Assembly (NCBI GenBank): GCA_020635715.1
Contig: JACJZG010000028.1
Location: 1-24,301, forward strand
Length of the DNA: 24,301 nt
Source of the DNA: Flavobacteriales bacterium
GTDB taxonomy: Bacteria > Bacteroidota > Bacteroidia > Flavobacteriales_F > PHOS-HE28
Direction: 5' to 3'
The notes beneath the pieces were generated by a model, which did no database searches, was not told the DNA's origin, and was given only the letters and a program-made list of their open reading frames with translations. Below, piece by piece: positions 7,964 through 16,135 of the stretch (position 1 is its first letter; each line of letters starts with the position of its first letter). The translations under genes and the position numbers were made by a program.

Positions 7964-9156
7964 AGGACCTGAAGCACGCGTTGCGGATCGCGATCATCGG
8001 CGGTGGACCGGCAGGTTTGATCGCAGCGTATCACCTCGCGGATCACTGCACCGTTCACCTGTACGAGCAGGGACGGAACCCGGGCCGCAAGTTCCTCGTC
8101 GCCGGTGACGGCGGGTTGAACATCACCAATGGTGCGTCCGACCAGGCATTGCATGCTCATTACACACCGATCGATCGCATGCGTCCGATGCTGGAAGCCT
8201 TCGGTCCTGGGGCATTGCGGGAATGGCTGGCGTCGATGGGTATACCCACCTTCGTTGGTACAAGTTGCCGTGTGTTCCCCCAGCGCGGCATCAAGCCGGC
8301 CGAGGTGCTCAAGGCGATCATCGATGCGGTGAAGGCGAAGGCTGTGCTGATCCATACCGCACATCGTTTCGTCGGTTTCGATGATCTGGTGCGGCCGGTG
8401 ATCACGAACGGTGAAGAGGAGCGACCGATCGAAGCGGATGCCTGCCTCTTCGCACTGGGTGGCGCCTCCTGGGCGAGGACCGGTTCCACAGGGGAGTGGC
8501 TCACGGCCTTTGAGCGGATCGGGGTGCGCACGGTCCCTTTCCAGCCGGGCAATTGCGGGGTGGAGTCGCACGTGCCGGAGAACCTGCGACCGCACATCGG
8601 CAAACCGCTCAAGAACATCGCGGTGCGCTGCGGCGACAAGGAAGTACGCGGTGAACTCACCATCACGGAACATGGCTTCGAAGGCAATGCGATCTACCCG
8701 GTGGTGCCCGAGGTGCGCACGCAGTTGAACAGCAACGGGAAGGCTGCACTGTTCATCGACCTCAAGCCCGACCTGAGCATGGAACGCATCACCGGGAAGC
8801 TGCGCGATGCGGGTTGGAAGGAGCGGACCGCCGCGTTACACCTGGACCGCCCTTCCCTCGCCATGTTGAAGGCCTACACCCCCATGGAACGGTATCTGGA
8901 CGGTCGACACCTGGCCGAGGATGTGAAGCAGGTCCGTGTACCCGTACATGCCCTGCGCCCGATCGACGAGGCGATCAGCACGGTGGGTGGGGTCGCGATG
9001 GAAGCTGTGAACGATGACCTCTCGTTGAAGCACCATCCGCAGCTGTTCGTGGCTGGCGAGATGCTCGACTGGGACGCACCGACCGGTGGCTTCCTGTTGC
9101 AAGGCGCGTTCAGCACGGGACGTTGGGCGGCCGAGGGGATCCTGCGCAGGTGGTGA
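7960..9156 (+). CDS. HI0933-type flavoprotein, probable FAD-dependent oxidoreductase
   Basis: A 398-residue protein. The dinucleotide-binding motif GGGPAG (residues 14-19) opens a Rossmann fold. It is followed by 'GRKFLVAGDGGLNITN', a signature of the HI0933/BaiN-like flavoproteins, here closest in style to the PP_4765 (TIGR03862) subgroup. The C-terminus 'AGEMLDWDAPTGGFLLQGAFSTG' is the usual second FAD contact. The reaction is unknown for this subgroup. The gene starts inside the stop codon of the serine hydrolase (ATGA) and forms a two-gene operon with it, although no shared pathway is obvious. Its TGA directly abuts the stop of radA, with no base between. Confidence 0.9.
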   Translation: MKDLKHALRIAIIGGGPAGLIAAYHLADHCTVHLYEQGRNPGRKFLVAGDGGLNITNGASDQALHAHYTPIDRMRPMLEAFGPGALREWLASMGIPTFVGTSCRVFPQRGIKPAEVLKAIIDAVKAKAVLIHTAHRFVGFDDLVRPVITNGEEERPIEADACLFALGGASWARTGSTGEWLTAFERIGVRTVPFQPGNCGVESHVPENLRPHIGKPLKNIAVRCGDKEVRGELTITEHGFEGNAIYPVVPEVRTQLNSNGKAALFIDLKPDLSMERITGKLRDAGWKERTAALHLDRPSLAMLKAYTPMERYLDGRHLAEDVKQVRVPVHALRPIDEAISTVGGVAMEAVNDDLSLKHHPQLFVAGEMLDWDAPTGGFLLQGAFSTGRWAAEGILRRW

Positions 9157-10542
9157 TCAGCCGAAGAGGTGGCCGAGCACTTCGTTCACCTGGCCCACCT
9201 GCACCACTTGGATGCCTTTCACCGGAGCGATACCCTTGGTACCCTTTGGTACGAAGATCCGTGCGAAGCCGAGCTTGGCGGCCTCAGCGATGCGTTGTTC
9301 GGTGCGGGTGACAGGACGGATCTCACCGGTCAGGCCCACCTCGCCGGCGAAACACGCGTCCATCGGCACGGCGATATCCGCATTGCTGCTGAGCACCGCG
9401 CACACCACGGCCAGGTCGATCGCCGGCTCCTCCACCCGGAAGCCACCGGCCAGGTTCAGGAACACGTCCTTCTGCCCCAGGCGGAAGCCGCAACGCTTTT
9501 CCATCACCGCGAGCAACATGTTCAATCGCCGCAGGTCGAAGCCGGTGGAACTGCGCTGTGGTGTACCGTATACCGCACTGCTCACCAACGCCTGCACTTC
9601 GATCAACAGCGGCCGCATGCCCTCCATCGTGGCGGCCACCACCACACCGCTCGGGCGCTCCTCCCGCCGTCCCAGCAACACCTGGCTCGGATCCTCCACT
9701 TCGGCCAGACCGCTGCCCTGCATCTCGTAAATGCCGAGCTCGTTGGTGCTGCCGAACCTGTTCTTCAACGGTCGCAGCAGGCGGTACGCATGGTCGCGAT
9801 CCCCCTCGAACTGCAGCACACAATCCACCATGTGCTCCAGCACCTTCGGTCCGGCGATGAAGCCATCCTTCGTGATGTGGCCGATCAACACCATCGGGAT
9901 CCCTGTGGTCTTCGCGAAGCGCATCAGCTCTGCTGTGCACTCTCGCACCTGGCCCACGCTGCCGGGGCTCGCATCAAGCACCGCGGTATGCAGCGTCTGC
10001 ACGCTGTCGATCACGACGAGGCCGGGCTGCAATGCTTCGATGTGCTTGAAGATGTTCTGTGTGTTCGTTTCCGTCAGCACGAAGCAGCCGTTGCCTTCGT
10101 TCGTCCGTCCGTTCGGGCGCGTCGCTTCCAACCGCTCTGCGCGCATCTTCACTTGGTGCTCGCTCTCCTCACCGCTCACATACAAGGTCTTCAGGTGCGG
10201 ATTGCGCAAGGCGGTCTGCAACAGCAGGGTGCTCTTGCCAATGCCCGGTTCGCCGCCGAGCAATACCATGCTGCCCGGTACCAGCCCGCCGCCCAACACG
10301 CGGGCAAGTTCACGGTCGCTCAGCGGGATGCGTGGGCCATCCTGAGCGGGGATCTCGGCGATGGCGATCGGCTTCGGGTTGCGGCTCCTCACGCTGGCAG
10401 GAGCTCCGCGTTTCTCCTCCACCCGGTCAACGACCTCCTCAACAAGGGTGTTCCATTCCTTGCATTGCGTGCATTGGCCGAGCCATTGCGCGTAGCTGCT
10501 GCCACAGTTCTGGCAAACGAAGCGGGAGCGGACCTTGGCCAT
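9157..10542 (-). CDS. radA: DNA repair protein RadA
   Basis: A 461-residue RadA/Sms, a RecA-like ATPase that promotes branch migration during recombinational repair. The N-terminal zinc finger has Cys10, Cys13, Cys24 and Cys27. Walker A is GGEPGIGKST (residues 96-105), Walker B is LVVIDS (175-180), and the diagnostic KNRFG motif is at 260-264. The C-terminal third is the Lon-like domain. Length is normal. It is the last gene of the panC operon, starting 4 nt after the preceding stop, so it probably relies on upstream promoters. It is convergent with the flavoprotein gene and no terminator hairpin is visible between them. Confidence 0.97.
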   Translation of the reverse strand: MAKVRSRFVCQNCGSSYAQWLGQCTQCKEWNTLVEEVVDRVEEKRGAPASVRSRNPKPIAIAEIPAQDGPRIPLSDRELARVLGGGLVPGSMVLLGGEPGIGKSTLLLQTALRNPHLKTLYVSGEESEHQVKMRAERLEATRPNGRTNEGNGCFVLTETNTQNIFKHIEALQPGLVVIDSVQTLHTAVLDASPGSVGQVRECTAELMRFAKTTGIPMVLIGHITKDGFIAGPKVLEHMVDCVLQFEGDRDHAYRLLRPLKNRFGSTNELGIYEMQGSGLAEVEDPSQVLLGRREERPSGVVVAATMEGMRPLLIEVQALVSSAVYGTPQRSSTGFDLRRLNMLLAVMEKRCGFRLGQKDVFLNLAGGFRVEEPAIDLAVVCAVLSSNADIAVPMDACFAGEVGLTGEIRPVTRTEQRIAEAAKLGFARIFVPKGTKGIAPVKGIQVVQVGQVNEVLGHLFG

Positions 10543-10546
10543 GTGT

Positions 10547-11047
10547 TCAGTTCAGATCGTGATCGGCCATCGGCCGGGCCTTTGGTTTGCCATGCGCCAG
10601 CGCTCCAGCCACCATCTCCATGGCCTGGGCCAGGCGATTCCGCCGGGCGAGCAATTCCACTTCATCATGGGTTCCCCAGTAACCACCCTCATCGTTCACC
10701 ACGAACTCCTCGAACAGCGAGGCAGTCTCCTCCAGCAGATGCACGATGCGCATATGGTTGTCCAGTGTGGTGAACTGTGTCTTGCAACTGCAGGCCATCC
10801 GGCGATCCTTGCCGAAGACGAAGAACACAGGTTCGCACCCGGGTCTGAATTGGAGCAGAAAGCCCTTCAACGGGGGCGAGGTGTCCATCAGCGCGTCGTT
10901 CAGGTATCTGCCCAGTTCGCCCATCTCATCGTCGATGTCGATCAGCTCCGCTTCAGCTGCATTGCCATGTCGAAGCAGCACCTCACGCAACTGCGGTAAC
11001 GCGGCGAACGTGCGTAGGGTGCCATGGAAATGAATGCTGAGGCCCAT
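10547..11047 (-). CDS. Unknown protein in the radA operon
   Basis: A 166-residue soluble protein with no signal peptide or membrane span. Visible features are an acidic stretch 'ELIDIDDEMGELG' near residues 34-46, 'ACSCKTQFTT' near 84-93, and a long C-terminal helix. I do not recognise the family. ATG 11047 (MGLSIHFHGTL) is preferred over the longer reading from 11122, which would run into the rfaE2-like gene and has a low-complexity Arg-rich start. The gene lies 28 nt after the rfaE2-like stop and 4 nt before radA, so it is cotranscribed with both. That position alone does not show its function. Confidence 0.75.
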   Translation of the reverse strand: MGLSIHFHGTLRTFAALPQLREVLLRHGNAAEAELIDIDDEMGELGRYLNDALMDTSPPLKGFLLQFRPGCEPVFFVFGKDRRMACSCKTQFTTLDNHMRIVHLLEETASLFEEFVVNDEGGYWGTHDEVELLARRNRLAQAMEMVAGALAHGKPKARPMADHDLN

Positions 11048-11075
11048 GCTGCGAAGGAACGAACCAGGATGAAGG

Positions 11076-11579
11076 TCAGCCCTTCCGGATCTTCTCGACC
11101 AGCGCGGTCGTGGAGAAGCCATCCACCAGCTTCAGGGAGCGCACTTCGCCGCCGCGGGCCTTTACGATTTCGGCTCCAACGATCTTGTCCTCGGTCCAGT
11201 CGCCGCCTTTCACCAGCACATCAGGGCCTATCGTTTGGATCAGCTCCAGCGGCGTGTCCTGCTCGAAGATCACAACAGCGTCCACCAGTCGCAGGCCCGC
11301 CAGCACCTTGGCGCGGCTGTCCTGATCGTTGAAGGGGCGATCGGTGGCCTTGCCGAGGCGGCGCACGCTGGCGTCGCTGTTCACGCCGATGATCAAACGG
11401 TCTCCAAGGGCTGCTGCTTCCTGCAGGTATTCCACGTGCCCACGGTGGAGGATGTCGAAACATCCGTTGGTGAACACGATGCGGTCACCCTTCATGCGCC
11501 AGATGTTCACTGCGCGCTGGATCTGCACGAGGTCCAGGATTCGTCTGTCAGCGGTCGCAGGAATGGTCGCGGTGCTCAT
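11076..11579 (-). CDS. rfaE2: D-glycero-beta-D-manno-heptose 1-phosphate adenylyltransferase-like
   Basis: A 167-residue nucleotidyltransferase matching the C-terminal half of HldE. The signature is 'FTNGCFDILHRGHVEYL', with the HxGH motif as HRGH at residues 45-48. 'KGGDW' at 124-128 and 'GFSTT' at 154-158 complete the family pattern. It should transfer AMP to heptose 1-phosphate to give ADP-heptose for lipopolysaccharide. No heptose kinase is in the window, and related adenylyl- or cytidylyltransferases cannot be fully excluded. The ATG at 11579 overlaps the TGA of the upstream membrane protein by 4 bp. The same frame is open further upstream, but that part is a shadow of the membrane protein gene. 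Confidence 0.88.
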   Translation of the reverse strand: MSTATIPATADRRILDLVQIQRAVNIWRMKGDRIVFTNGCFDILHRGHVEYLQEAAALGDRLIIGVNSDASVRRLGKATDRPFNDQDSRAKVLAGLRLVDAVVIFEQDTPLELIQTIGPDVLVKGGDWTEDKIVGAEIVKARGGEVRSLKLVDGFSTTALVEKIRKG

Positions 11580-12604
11580 GGTAGGTTCGGTTTCCGGTCG
11601 CGAGCGGCCAAAAGTAGCGATAGGCCACCGAGGCCGATCAACATGGCCGTCTGCACGAGCCAGAGCAGCCAGCCGATGGCGAGCGCATCGGGCCGGATGA
11701 GGCCACCACCCTCCGGCGGGGCCATGTACAGGCCCACGATCAGCGCCACGAAGGCCGGGAAAACGCCGATCCCACCCTGCACCAGGATGATGCCCACCGA
11801 GCCGGCGATGAATCCGGCCAACAAGCCCGCAAGGGGAACGTCGCTGGTGCTGGGCAGAGCCTGGAACCCAAGCAGGAACATGGCCACGTATAGGCCCCAT
11901 ATCAGGAAGGTATGCAGGAGGAAGGCCCCCTTGTCCCGGGTGCGGAACACGGAGCCCACGCCGGCGATGAAGCCGCGCACACCATCCATGGCGCGGGCAC
12001 GCAGGGCGGGCCGGGACCAGACGATGTAGGCCGCACCGATCACGGCAAGCACGAAGGCTGCGCCGACCCACAGGACCCAATTGATGCCATCCGGCTCGGC
12101 GGCATCCGTGGCCTGTCCGGCCCGGAAGGCAAGGATGCGCTCCTGGAACATGTCCAGCTTGTCCAGCTGCAGCAGCAGGGTGACCCCGGTGATGCCCAGC
12201 AGCATCACCATGTCCACCGCACGTTCGGCCAGGATGCTGCCAAAGCCCCGTTCGAAGGGTACGTTCTCCAGGCGGTAGAGGGTGACCGCACGGCTCGCCT
12301 CGCCGGCCCGTGGAAGCAGCATGTTCATGAAGTAGCCGGCCATCACGGCGTGGTAGCTGCTCCAGAACCGCACGCGATGTCCGAGCGGCTCCAGCAGGTA
12401 GCGCCAGCGCCAGGCGCGGCTCACATGGCTCAACCAGCCCAGCACCAGCACGGCGACCAGCCAGCGCAGATCGGCCTGCCTGAAGGCATCGAAGAGCTCC
12501 CCCCGCTGCTTGGCATCGAGCTGCGCGTAGGAATAGTAGACGAGCCACACCCCCAGGGCGATGGGCACCACGATCTTCAATGTATTGAAGAGCAGCTTCT
12601 TCAT
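11576..12604 (-). CDS. YbhN/LPG-synthase-like integral membrane protein
   Basis: A 342-residue polytopic protein with about seven to eight hydrophobic segments, the first at residues 5-25 and the last near 310-330. Motifs 'YFMNMLLPRAGEASRAVTLYRLENVPFERGFGSILAERAVD' in type, around residues 90-130, match the lysylphosphatidylglycerol synthase transmembrane region (UPF0104, YbhN-like). There is no C-terminal aminoacyltransferase domain, so it is unlikely to make lysyl-PG itself; a lipid flippase or transport role is inferred. Both ends overlap neighbours by 4 bp (ATGA): panD upstream and the rfaE2-like gene downstream. This points to translational coupling and perhaps an envelope-lipid role. 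Confidence 0.85.
   Translation of the reverse strand: MKKLLFNTLKIVVPIALGVWLVYYSYAQLDAKQRGELFDAFRQADLRWLVAVLVLGWLSHVSRAWRWRYLLEPLGHRVRFWSSYHAVMAGYFMNMLLPRAGEASRAVTLYRLENVPFERGFGSILAERAVDMVMLLGITGVTLLLQLDKLDMFQERILAFRAGQATDAAEPDGINWVLWVGAAFVLAVIGAAYIVWSRPALRARAMDGVRGFIAGVGSVFRTRDKGAFLLHTFLIWGLYVAMFLLGFQALPSTSDVPLAGLLAGFIAGSVGIILVQGGIGVFPAFVALIVGLYMAPPEGGGLIRPDALAIGWLLWLVQTAMLIGLGGLSLLLAARDRKPNLP
11609..11616 (-). promoter_or_regulatory. Candidate internal -7 box TACTTTTG
   Basis: An exact TAnnTTTG box within the last codons of the YbhN-like gene, 29 nt before the rfaE2-like ATG. It could drive rfaE2, the unknown gene and radA separately from panC. It also encodes Leu-Leu-Leu codons, so chance is possible. 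Confidence 0.35.
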
Positions 12605-12954
12605 GACCGGAGCCGGTTGGTCGCTTCATCCGGGAAGATGATGCTGGGGCGGAAGGCCCGCGCCTCTTCCAAGTCCATGTGCGCGTAGGACACGATGATC
12701 ACGATATGGCCCACCTGCACCTTGTGTGCGGCCGGACCGTTCATGCAGATCACGCCGCTGCCGCGCTCACCTTTGATCACATAGGTCTCCAGCCGCTCGC
12801 CGTTGTTCACGTTCAGCACCTGCACCTTCTCTCCCTCCACCAGCCCGACCGCGTCGATCAGGTCCTCGTCAATGGTGATGCTGCCGATATAGTCCAGGTT
12901 CGCTTCGGTGACCCGTACGCGATGGATCTTGGTGCGGACGACTTCGATGGTCAT
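12601..12954 (-). CDS. panD: Aspartate 1-decarboxylase
   Basis: A 117-residue pyruvoyl enzyme converting L-aspartate to beta-alanine for pantothenate. The self-cleavage site is Gly24-Ser25 in 'DYIGSITID'. Lys9, Arg54 and Tyr58, the known substrate and processing residues, are at the canonical positions. Length is normal. It follows panC by 41 nt and its TGA overlaps the start of the YbhN-like gene by 4 bp. Pairing with panC supplies both substrates' arms of pantothenate synthesis at one locus. No panB is visible here. Confidence 0.97.
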   Translation of the reverse strand: MTIEVVRTKIHRVRVTEANLDYIGSITIDEDLIDAVGLVEGEKVQVLNVNNGERLETYVIKGERGSGVICMNGPAAHKVQVGHIVIIVSYAHMDLEEARAFRPSIIFPDEATNRLRS

Positions 12955-12995
12955 GGTGCAAAGGAGCGGCGAAGGTACCCGTGGTACCCGGCCGG

Positions 12996-13841
12996 TCAGC
13001 GTACCAGGGTGATGTTGTCGATCAACCGCACGGGCCCCACCTGCGCAGCGATCAGCGCCACGGCTAGGTCCCGATCACCCCAATCCTTCAGGGGCTCCAA
13101 GGTGTCGTGGTCCGCGATGCCGAAATAGTCCAGCGTGACCGTGGGTTCTGCTTGCAGCGCGTCCTTCACCGCTCGGTCAACCTCCTCCACCGGGTGCTTG
13201 AAGGCCATGCGCGCAGCCACGGTCAGCGCCTTGAACAGGATGGTCGCCTGGTCCCGTTCACCGGGCGAAAGTCTGGCGTTCCTGGAGCTCAAGGCCAGGC
13301 CATCCACAGCGCGCATGGTCGGGCAGGCGATGATCCGTTCCGGCCAGTGCTCCTGCCTGGCGATGTGCCGCAGCAGGGTGAGCTGCTGGCGATCCTTCTC
13401 GCCGAAGAAGGCCTCATCCGGGCGCACGAAGTGGAACAGCCGCTCCACCACCTTCACCACGCCTTGGAAATGACCGGGCCTGGAAGGGCCCTCCCAATGG
13501 CCGTCCAAACCGCCCAGATCGTAGGTATGGGGCTGAAGGTCAGCGAACAACGTTTCGGCTTGGGGGGCGAAAAGGGCATCACAGCCGGCCTCTTGGAGCA
13601 TGGCGCGGTCCTGTTCAAGCTGCCGGGGGTAGCGCTCAAGGTCCTCCAAGTTGTTGAATTGCAGCGGGTTGACGAAAATGCTACAAACCACCCTGGGGTG
13701 TGCCTGGCGCGCTCTTGCGATCAGATCGAGGTGGCCCTGGTGCAGGGCGCCCATGGTGGGCACGAAACCAACGGAAAGGCCCTCGCGACGCGCCCGGGCG
13801 GACCACTCGGCCATGGCCGGGGGGAGTGCTAAGAAATCCAA
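12996..13841 (-). CDS. panC: Pantothenate synthetase
   Basis: A 281-residue ligase joining pantoate and beta-alanine with ATP. Motifs: PTMGALHQGH (residues 28-37), FVNPLQFN (56-63), GEKDRQQ (147-153) and SSRN (185-188), all in the normal order. The best start is a TTG at 13841: there is no in-frame ATG or GTG upstream before a stop, and the next ATG (13814) would remove residues that align with the family N-terminus. It is the first gene of a six-gene operon ending in radA and is divergent from the glycogen-synthase-like gene. A TAGCTTCG box lies 34 nt upstream. Confidence 0.95.
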   Translation of the reverse strand: MDFLALPPAMAEWSARARREGLSVGFVPTMGALHQGHLDLIARARQAHPRVVCSIFVNPLQFNNLEDLERYPRQLEQDRAMLQEAGCDALFAPQAETLFADLQPHTYDLGGLDGHWEGPSRPGHFQGVVKVVERLFHFVRPDEAFFGEKDRQQLTLLRHIARQEHWPERIIACPTMRAVDGLALSSRNARLSPGERDQATILFKALTVAARMAFKHPVEEVDRAVKDALQAEPTVTLDYFGIADHDTLEPLKDWGDRDLAVALIAAQVGPVRLIDNITLVR

Positions 13842-13875
13842 GTAGGACGCGGTTTCCGTGAGGGTGGGAGGGGGG

Positions 13876-13883
13876 CGAAGCTA
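13876..13883 (-). promoter_or_regulatory. Candidate panC -7 box TAGCTTCG
   Basis: A TAnnTTcG variant on the minus strand, 34 nt before the panC TTG start. The same TTCG ending occurs before sod and the tRNA-Leu, which makes it more credible as a lineage-specific variant. Confidence 0.35.
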
Positions 13884-13893
13884 GGCGTCAAGG

Positions 13894-13924
13894 TTGAAGT
13901 TCCGCTTAAAAGTCTATATTTTTG
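13894..13924 (+). promoter_or_regulatory. Bacteroidota-type promoter of the glgA-like operon
   Basis: A -33 TTG (13894-13896), 20-nt spacer, and -7 box TATTTTTG (13917-13924) match the TTTG-N19/20-TAnnTTTG consensus. It lies 23 nt before the ATG at 13948 and rules out the upstream in-frame ATG at 13894 as start. Confidence 0.6.
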
Positions 13925-13947
13925 TACCCGCAATTCCCCGATCGACC

Positions 13948-14772
13948 ATGAGTTTGAAGAACGCGAAGATCCTCACCATTTCCCAGTCTATCCAACCCTT
14001 CATGGACGGTCCGGAGGAAATGGCGAAGGTCGCGCGGCATCTGCCCCAGGGCATCCTGGACCTCGGCAACGAGATCCGGGTGTTCATGCCCAAGTTCGGG
14101 TGCATCAATGAGCGCCGCCATCAGTTGCACGAGGTCATCCGCCTGAGCGGGATGAACTTGATCATCAACGACACCGACCATGCCCTCCTGATCAAGGTGG
14201 CCAGTGTGCCCAGCGCACGCATGCAGGTGTATTTCATCGACAACGAGGAGTATTTCCGCCGCAAGGCTGATACCCACGATGCCGAGGGGAACTTCTTCCC
14301 CGACAACGATGAACGGGCCCTCTTCTTCGGTCGTGGTGTGCTGGAGACCGTGCGCAAGCTCGGCTGGGTGCCGGACATCATCCACTGCCACGGCTGGATG
14401 ACGGCTTTCGTACCCCTGTATGTGCGCCATCATTTCGCGGACGACCCCCACTTCGAGAATACGAAGCTGGTCTTCAGCGTGCACGATCAGAAGTCGGAGG
14501 CGCTGGATAAGGACCTCGCCAAGAAGCTGGTGATGGAAGGCTTCGACAAGGACTTGCTGAAAGGACTGGCCAAGCCGAACACGGATGAACTGGTGAAGTT
14601 CGCCATGGGTCTTTCCGATGCCGTGGTGCGCTCCACTGCGAAGCTGAGCAAGGGATTGGAAACGGCCGTGAAAGCCTACGAGAAGCCGGTGATGCCCTTC
14701 GTGGCGGACGGCGACCCGGTGAAGGCCCACGCCGAGTTCTACCAGACCATCCTGGAGGAAGCCCTCGTTTGA
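13948..14772 (+). CDS. Glycogen/starch-synthase-like N-terminal domain protein
   Basis: A 274-residue protein resembling only the N-terminal Rossmann domain of GT5 glycogen synthases. 'DIIHCHGWMTAFVPLYVRHH' (about residues 143-162) and 'KLVFSVHD' (173-180) match glycogen synthase landmarks. However, the N-terminal Lys-x-Gly-Gly ADP-glucose-binding loop is replaced by 'QPFMDGPEEMAKVARHL', and the C-terminal glycosyltransferase domain is absent; normal GlgA is about 480 residues. Catalysis as a normal glycogen synthase is therefore doubtful. Similar one-domain proteins are known in Bacteroidota next to DUF4270 and glmS genes, so this is a family feature rather than a fresh truncation. It starts an operon with DUF4270 (4-nt gap) and glmS. 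Confidence 0.82.
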   Translation: MSLKNAKILTISQSIQPFMDGPEEMAKVARHLPQGILDLGNEIRVFMPKFGCINERRHQLHEVIRLSGMNLIINDTDHALLIKVASVPSARMQVYFIDNEEYFRRKADTHDAEGNFFPDNDERALFFGRGVLETVRKLGWVPDIIHCHGWMTAFVPLYVRHHFADDPHFENTKLVFSVHDQKSEALDKDLAKKLVMEGFDKDLLKGLAKPNTDELVKFAMGLSDAVVRSTAKLSKGLETAVKAYEKPVMPFVADGDPVKAHAEFYQTILEEALV

Positions 14773-14776
14773 TCCG

Positions 14777-16129
14777 GTGACCGCACCATTCCCGCACCGG
14801 CCCGCAGGCCTGCCGTCCAGGTTGCTGCTGACCTGTCTCGCCATCCTTGTCCTGCACGGATGCCGCAAGCCGGACGATGATCTCGGGCTTGAACTGCTGC
14901 CCGGCCAGCCACTCGGCCTTGCAGCCGATACGGCGGTGATGCACGCCTTCACCTTCCAGGACAGTGCGGTGCAGACCAGTGGCCTCTCGCGCAACCTGGT
15001 CGGCTCGTATGTTGATCCGGACTTCGGTACGCTCAAGGCCAGCCTCGTCGCCCAGCTCCGGCTCACCTCCAACAACATCGGTCAGGGGCAGGACAACAGC
15101 GGACTTGTCGCGGACAGCATCGTACTGGCACTGGCCTTCGAATCATCCACCACGCACTACGGCGACCTCAGTCGGCAGCGGTTCGTGGTGCAGGAGCTCA
15201 GTGCGTCGCTCTCGGTCGATTCGGTCTACCATTCGGATGATCGGCCGGAGGTGTACGCCGATGACCTGGTCGCCTTGCATGGTGGTGAGATCACCCCGGA
15301 CCCCACCAGGAATGTGATCCTGGCCAACGACACCGTGGTGCCGCAGGTGCGCATCCCCTTGCAGTTGCAGCTCGCGGAACGCTTCCTGAACGAGTTCGGC
15401 AGTCCGTCCTTCACGGACAATACCTCGTTCCTGCAGTTCTTCAAGGGTGTCAAGGTCTCCGTGGAGAACGGTCCGCAAGCCCCCAACCAGGGCGGTATCC
15501 TCTACATCAATACCATCGGGAACAACTCGAAGGTGACGGTCTATTATCACGACGCCAACAACCAGCCCGAACTGCTCCGGAGCCTGGACTTGATCATGAG
15601 CGCCAGTGGGGTGCGCTACACCTCGGTGGAAAGGGACCGCTCCCAGGCCGTAACGACCGGGCTCATCGAAGCCTTGAACGATCAGAGCGCACCGAGCGAG
15701 GCGCTCTATCTGCAGACCCTTGGGGGCTCCCGCGCGGCCTTGCGTTTCCCCGATCTGCCGGAGCGGCTGGAGCCGGGCAAGGCCTTGTCCAAAGCCGAGT
15801 TGATCGTACCGGTGCGCGGCAGCTTCCATCCGTTCCTGACCCCGCCGGGCACCCTGCTCCTCTTCCGGGAAGTGGATGGCAGCGATTCCTTTCTGCCGGA
15901 TCAGCTGAACGGGGTCACCGGGATCGGCGGTACCTATGACCTGAGCGAACGGACCTACCGGTTCAACATCACCCGTTATGCGCTCCAGGTGATGAACGGC
16001 ACCTTGCCGAACGATGGGCTCGTACTGGTGGCGAGCAGTGCGGGCGTGAGCGCGAACAGGGCGATCCTTTGTGGCCCGGATCATCCGGATACCCCCATGC
16101 GCCTGCTCCTTACATTTACCACATACTGA
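14777..16129 (+). CDS. DUF4270 family lipoprotein
   Basis: A 450-residue secreted lipoprotein. The signal ends in a lipobox (ILVLHGC) with Cys29 as the likely lipidated residue. The mature part has 'GLELLPGQPLGLAADT' and a long beta-rich body, with 'RYTSVERDRS' and the final 'LCGPDHPDTPMRLLLTFTTY', all typical of the Bacteroidota DUF4270 family. Function is unknown; the family lies beside glycogen-synthase-like genes. The start is GTG at 14777, 4 nt after the previous stop; the next Met is at about residue 55, beyond the signal peptide, so GTG is well supported. glmS follows after 6 nt. Confidence 0.87.
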   Translation: MTAPFPHRPAGLPSRLLLTCLAILVLHGCRKPDDDLGLELLPGQPLGLAADTAVMHAFTFQDSAVQTSGLSRNLVGSYVDPDFGTLKASLVAQLRLTSNNIGQGQDNSGLVADSIVLALAFESSTTHYGDLSRQRFVVQELSASLSVDSVYHSDDRPEVYADDLVALHGGEITPDPTRNVILANDTVVPQVRIPLQLQLAERFLNEFGSPSFTDNTSFLQFFKGVKVSVENGPQAPNQGGILYINTIGNNSKVTVYYHDANNQPELLRSLDLIMSASGVRYTSVERDRSQAVTTGLIEALNDQSAPSEALYLQTLGGSRAALRFPDLPERLEPGKALSKAELIVPVRGSFHPFLTPPGTLLLFREVDGSDSFLPDQLNGVTGIGGTYDLSERTYRFNITRYALQVMNGTLPNDGLVLVASSAGVSANRAILCGPDHPDTPMRLLLTFTTY

Positions 16130-16135
16130 ACGGAC

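Noticed and set aside
9169..10773. A 534-codon plus-strand frame opposite radA.
   Set aside because: It is antisense to a clear radA gene, His/Gln/Arg-rich, and typical of shadow frames in GC-rich DNA.
11076..12629. A 517-codon minus-strand frame that seems to fuse a long N-terminal region to the rfaE2-like enzyme.
   Set aside because: The upstream part is the shadow of the YbhN-like gene in another frame; its translation is Arg/Gly/Pro-rich, and a clean ATG with a 4-bp overlap exists at 11579.
12973..12990. GGTACC-CGT-GGTACC between panC and panD as a terminator.
   Set aside because: The stem is short, self-complementary by the palindromic hexamer, and has no T-run; the genes look cotranscribed.
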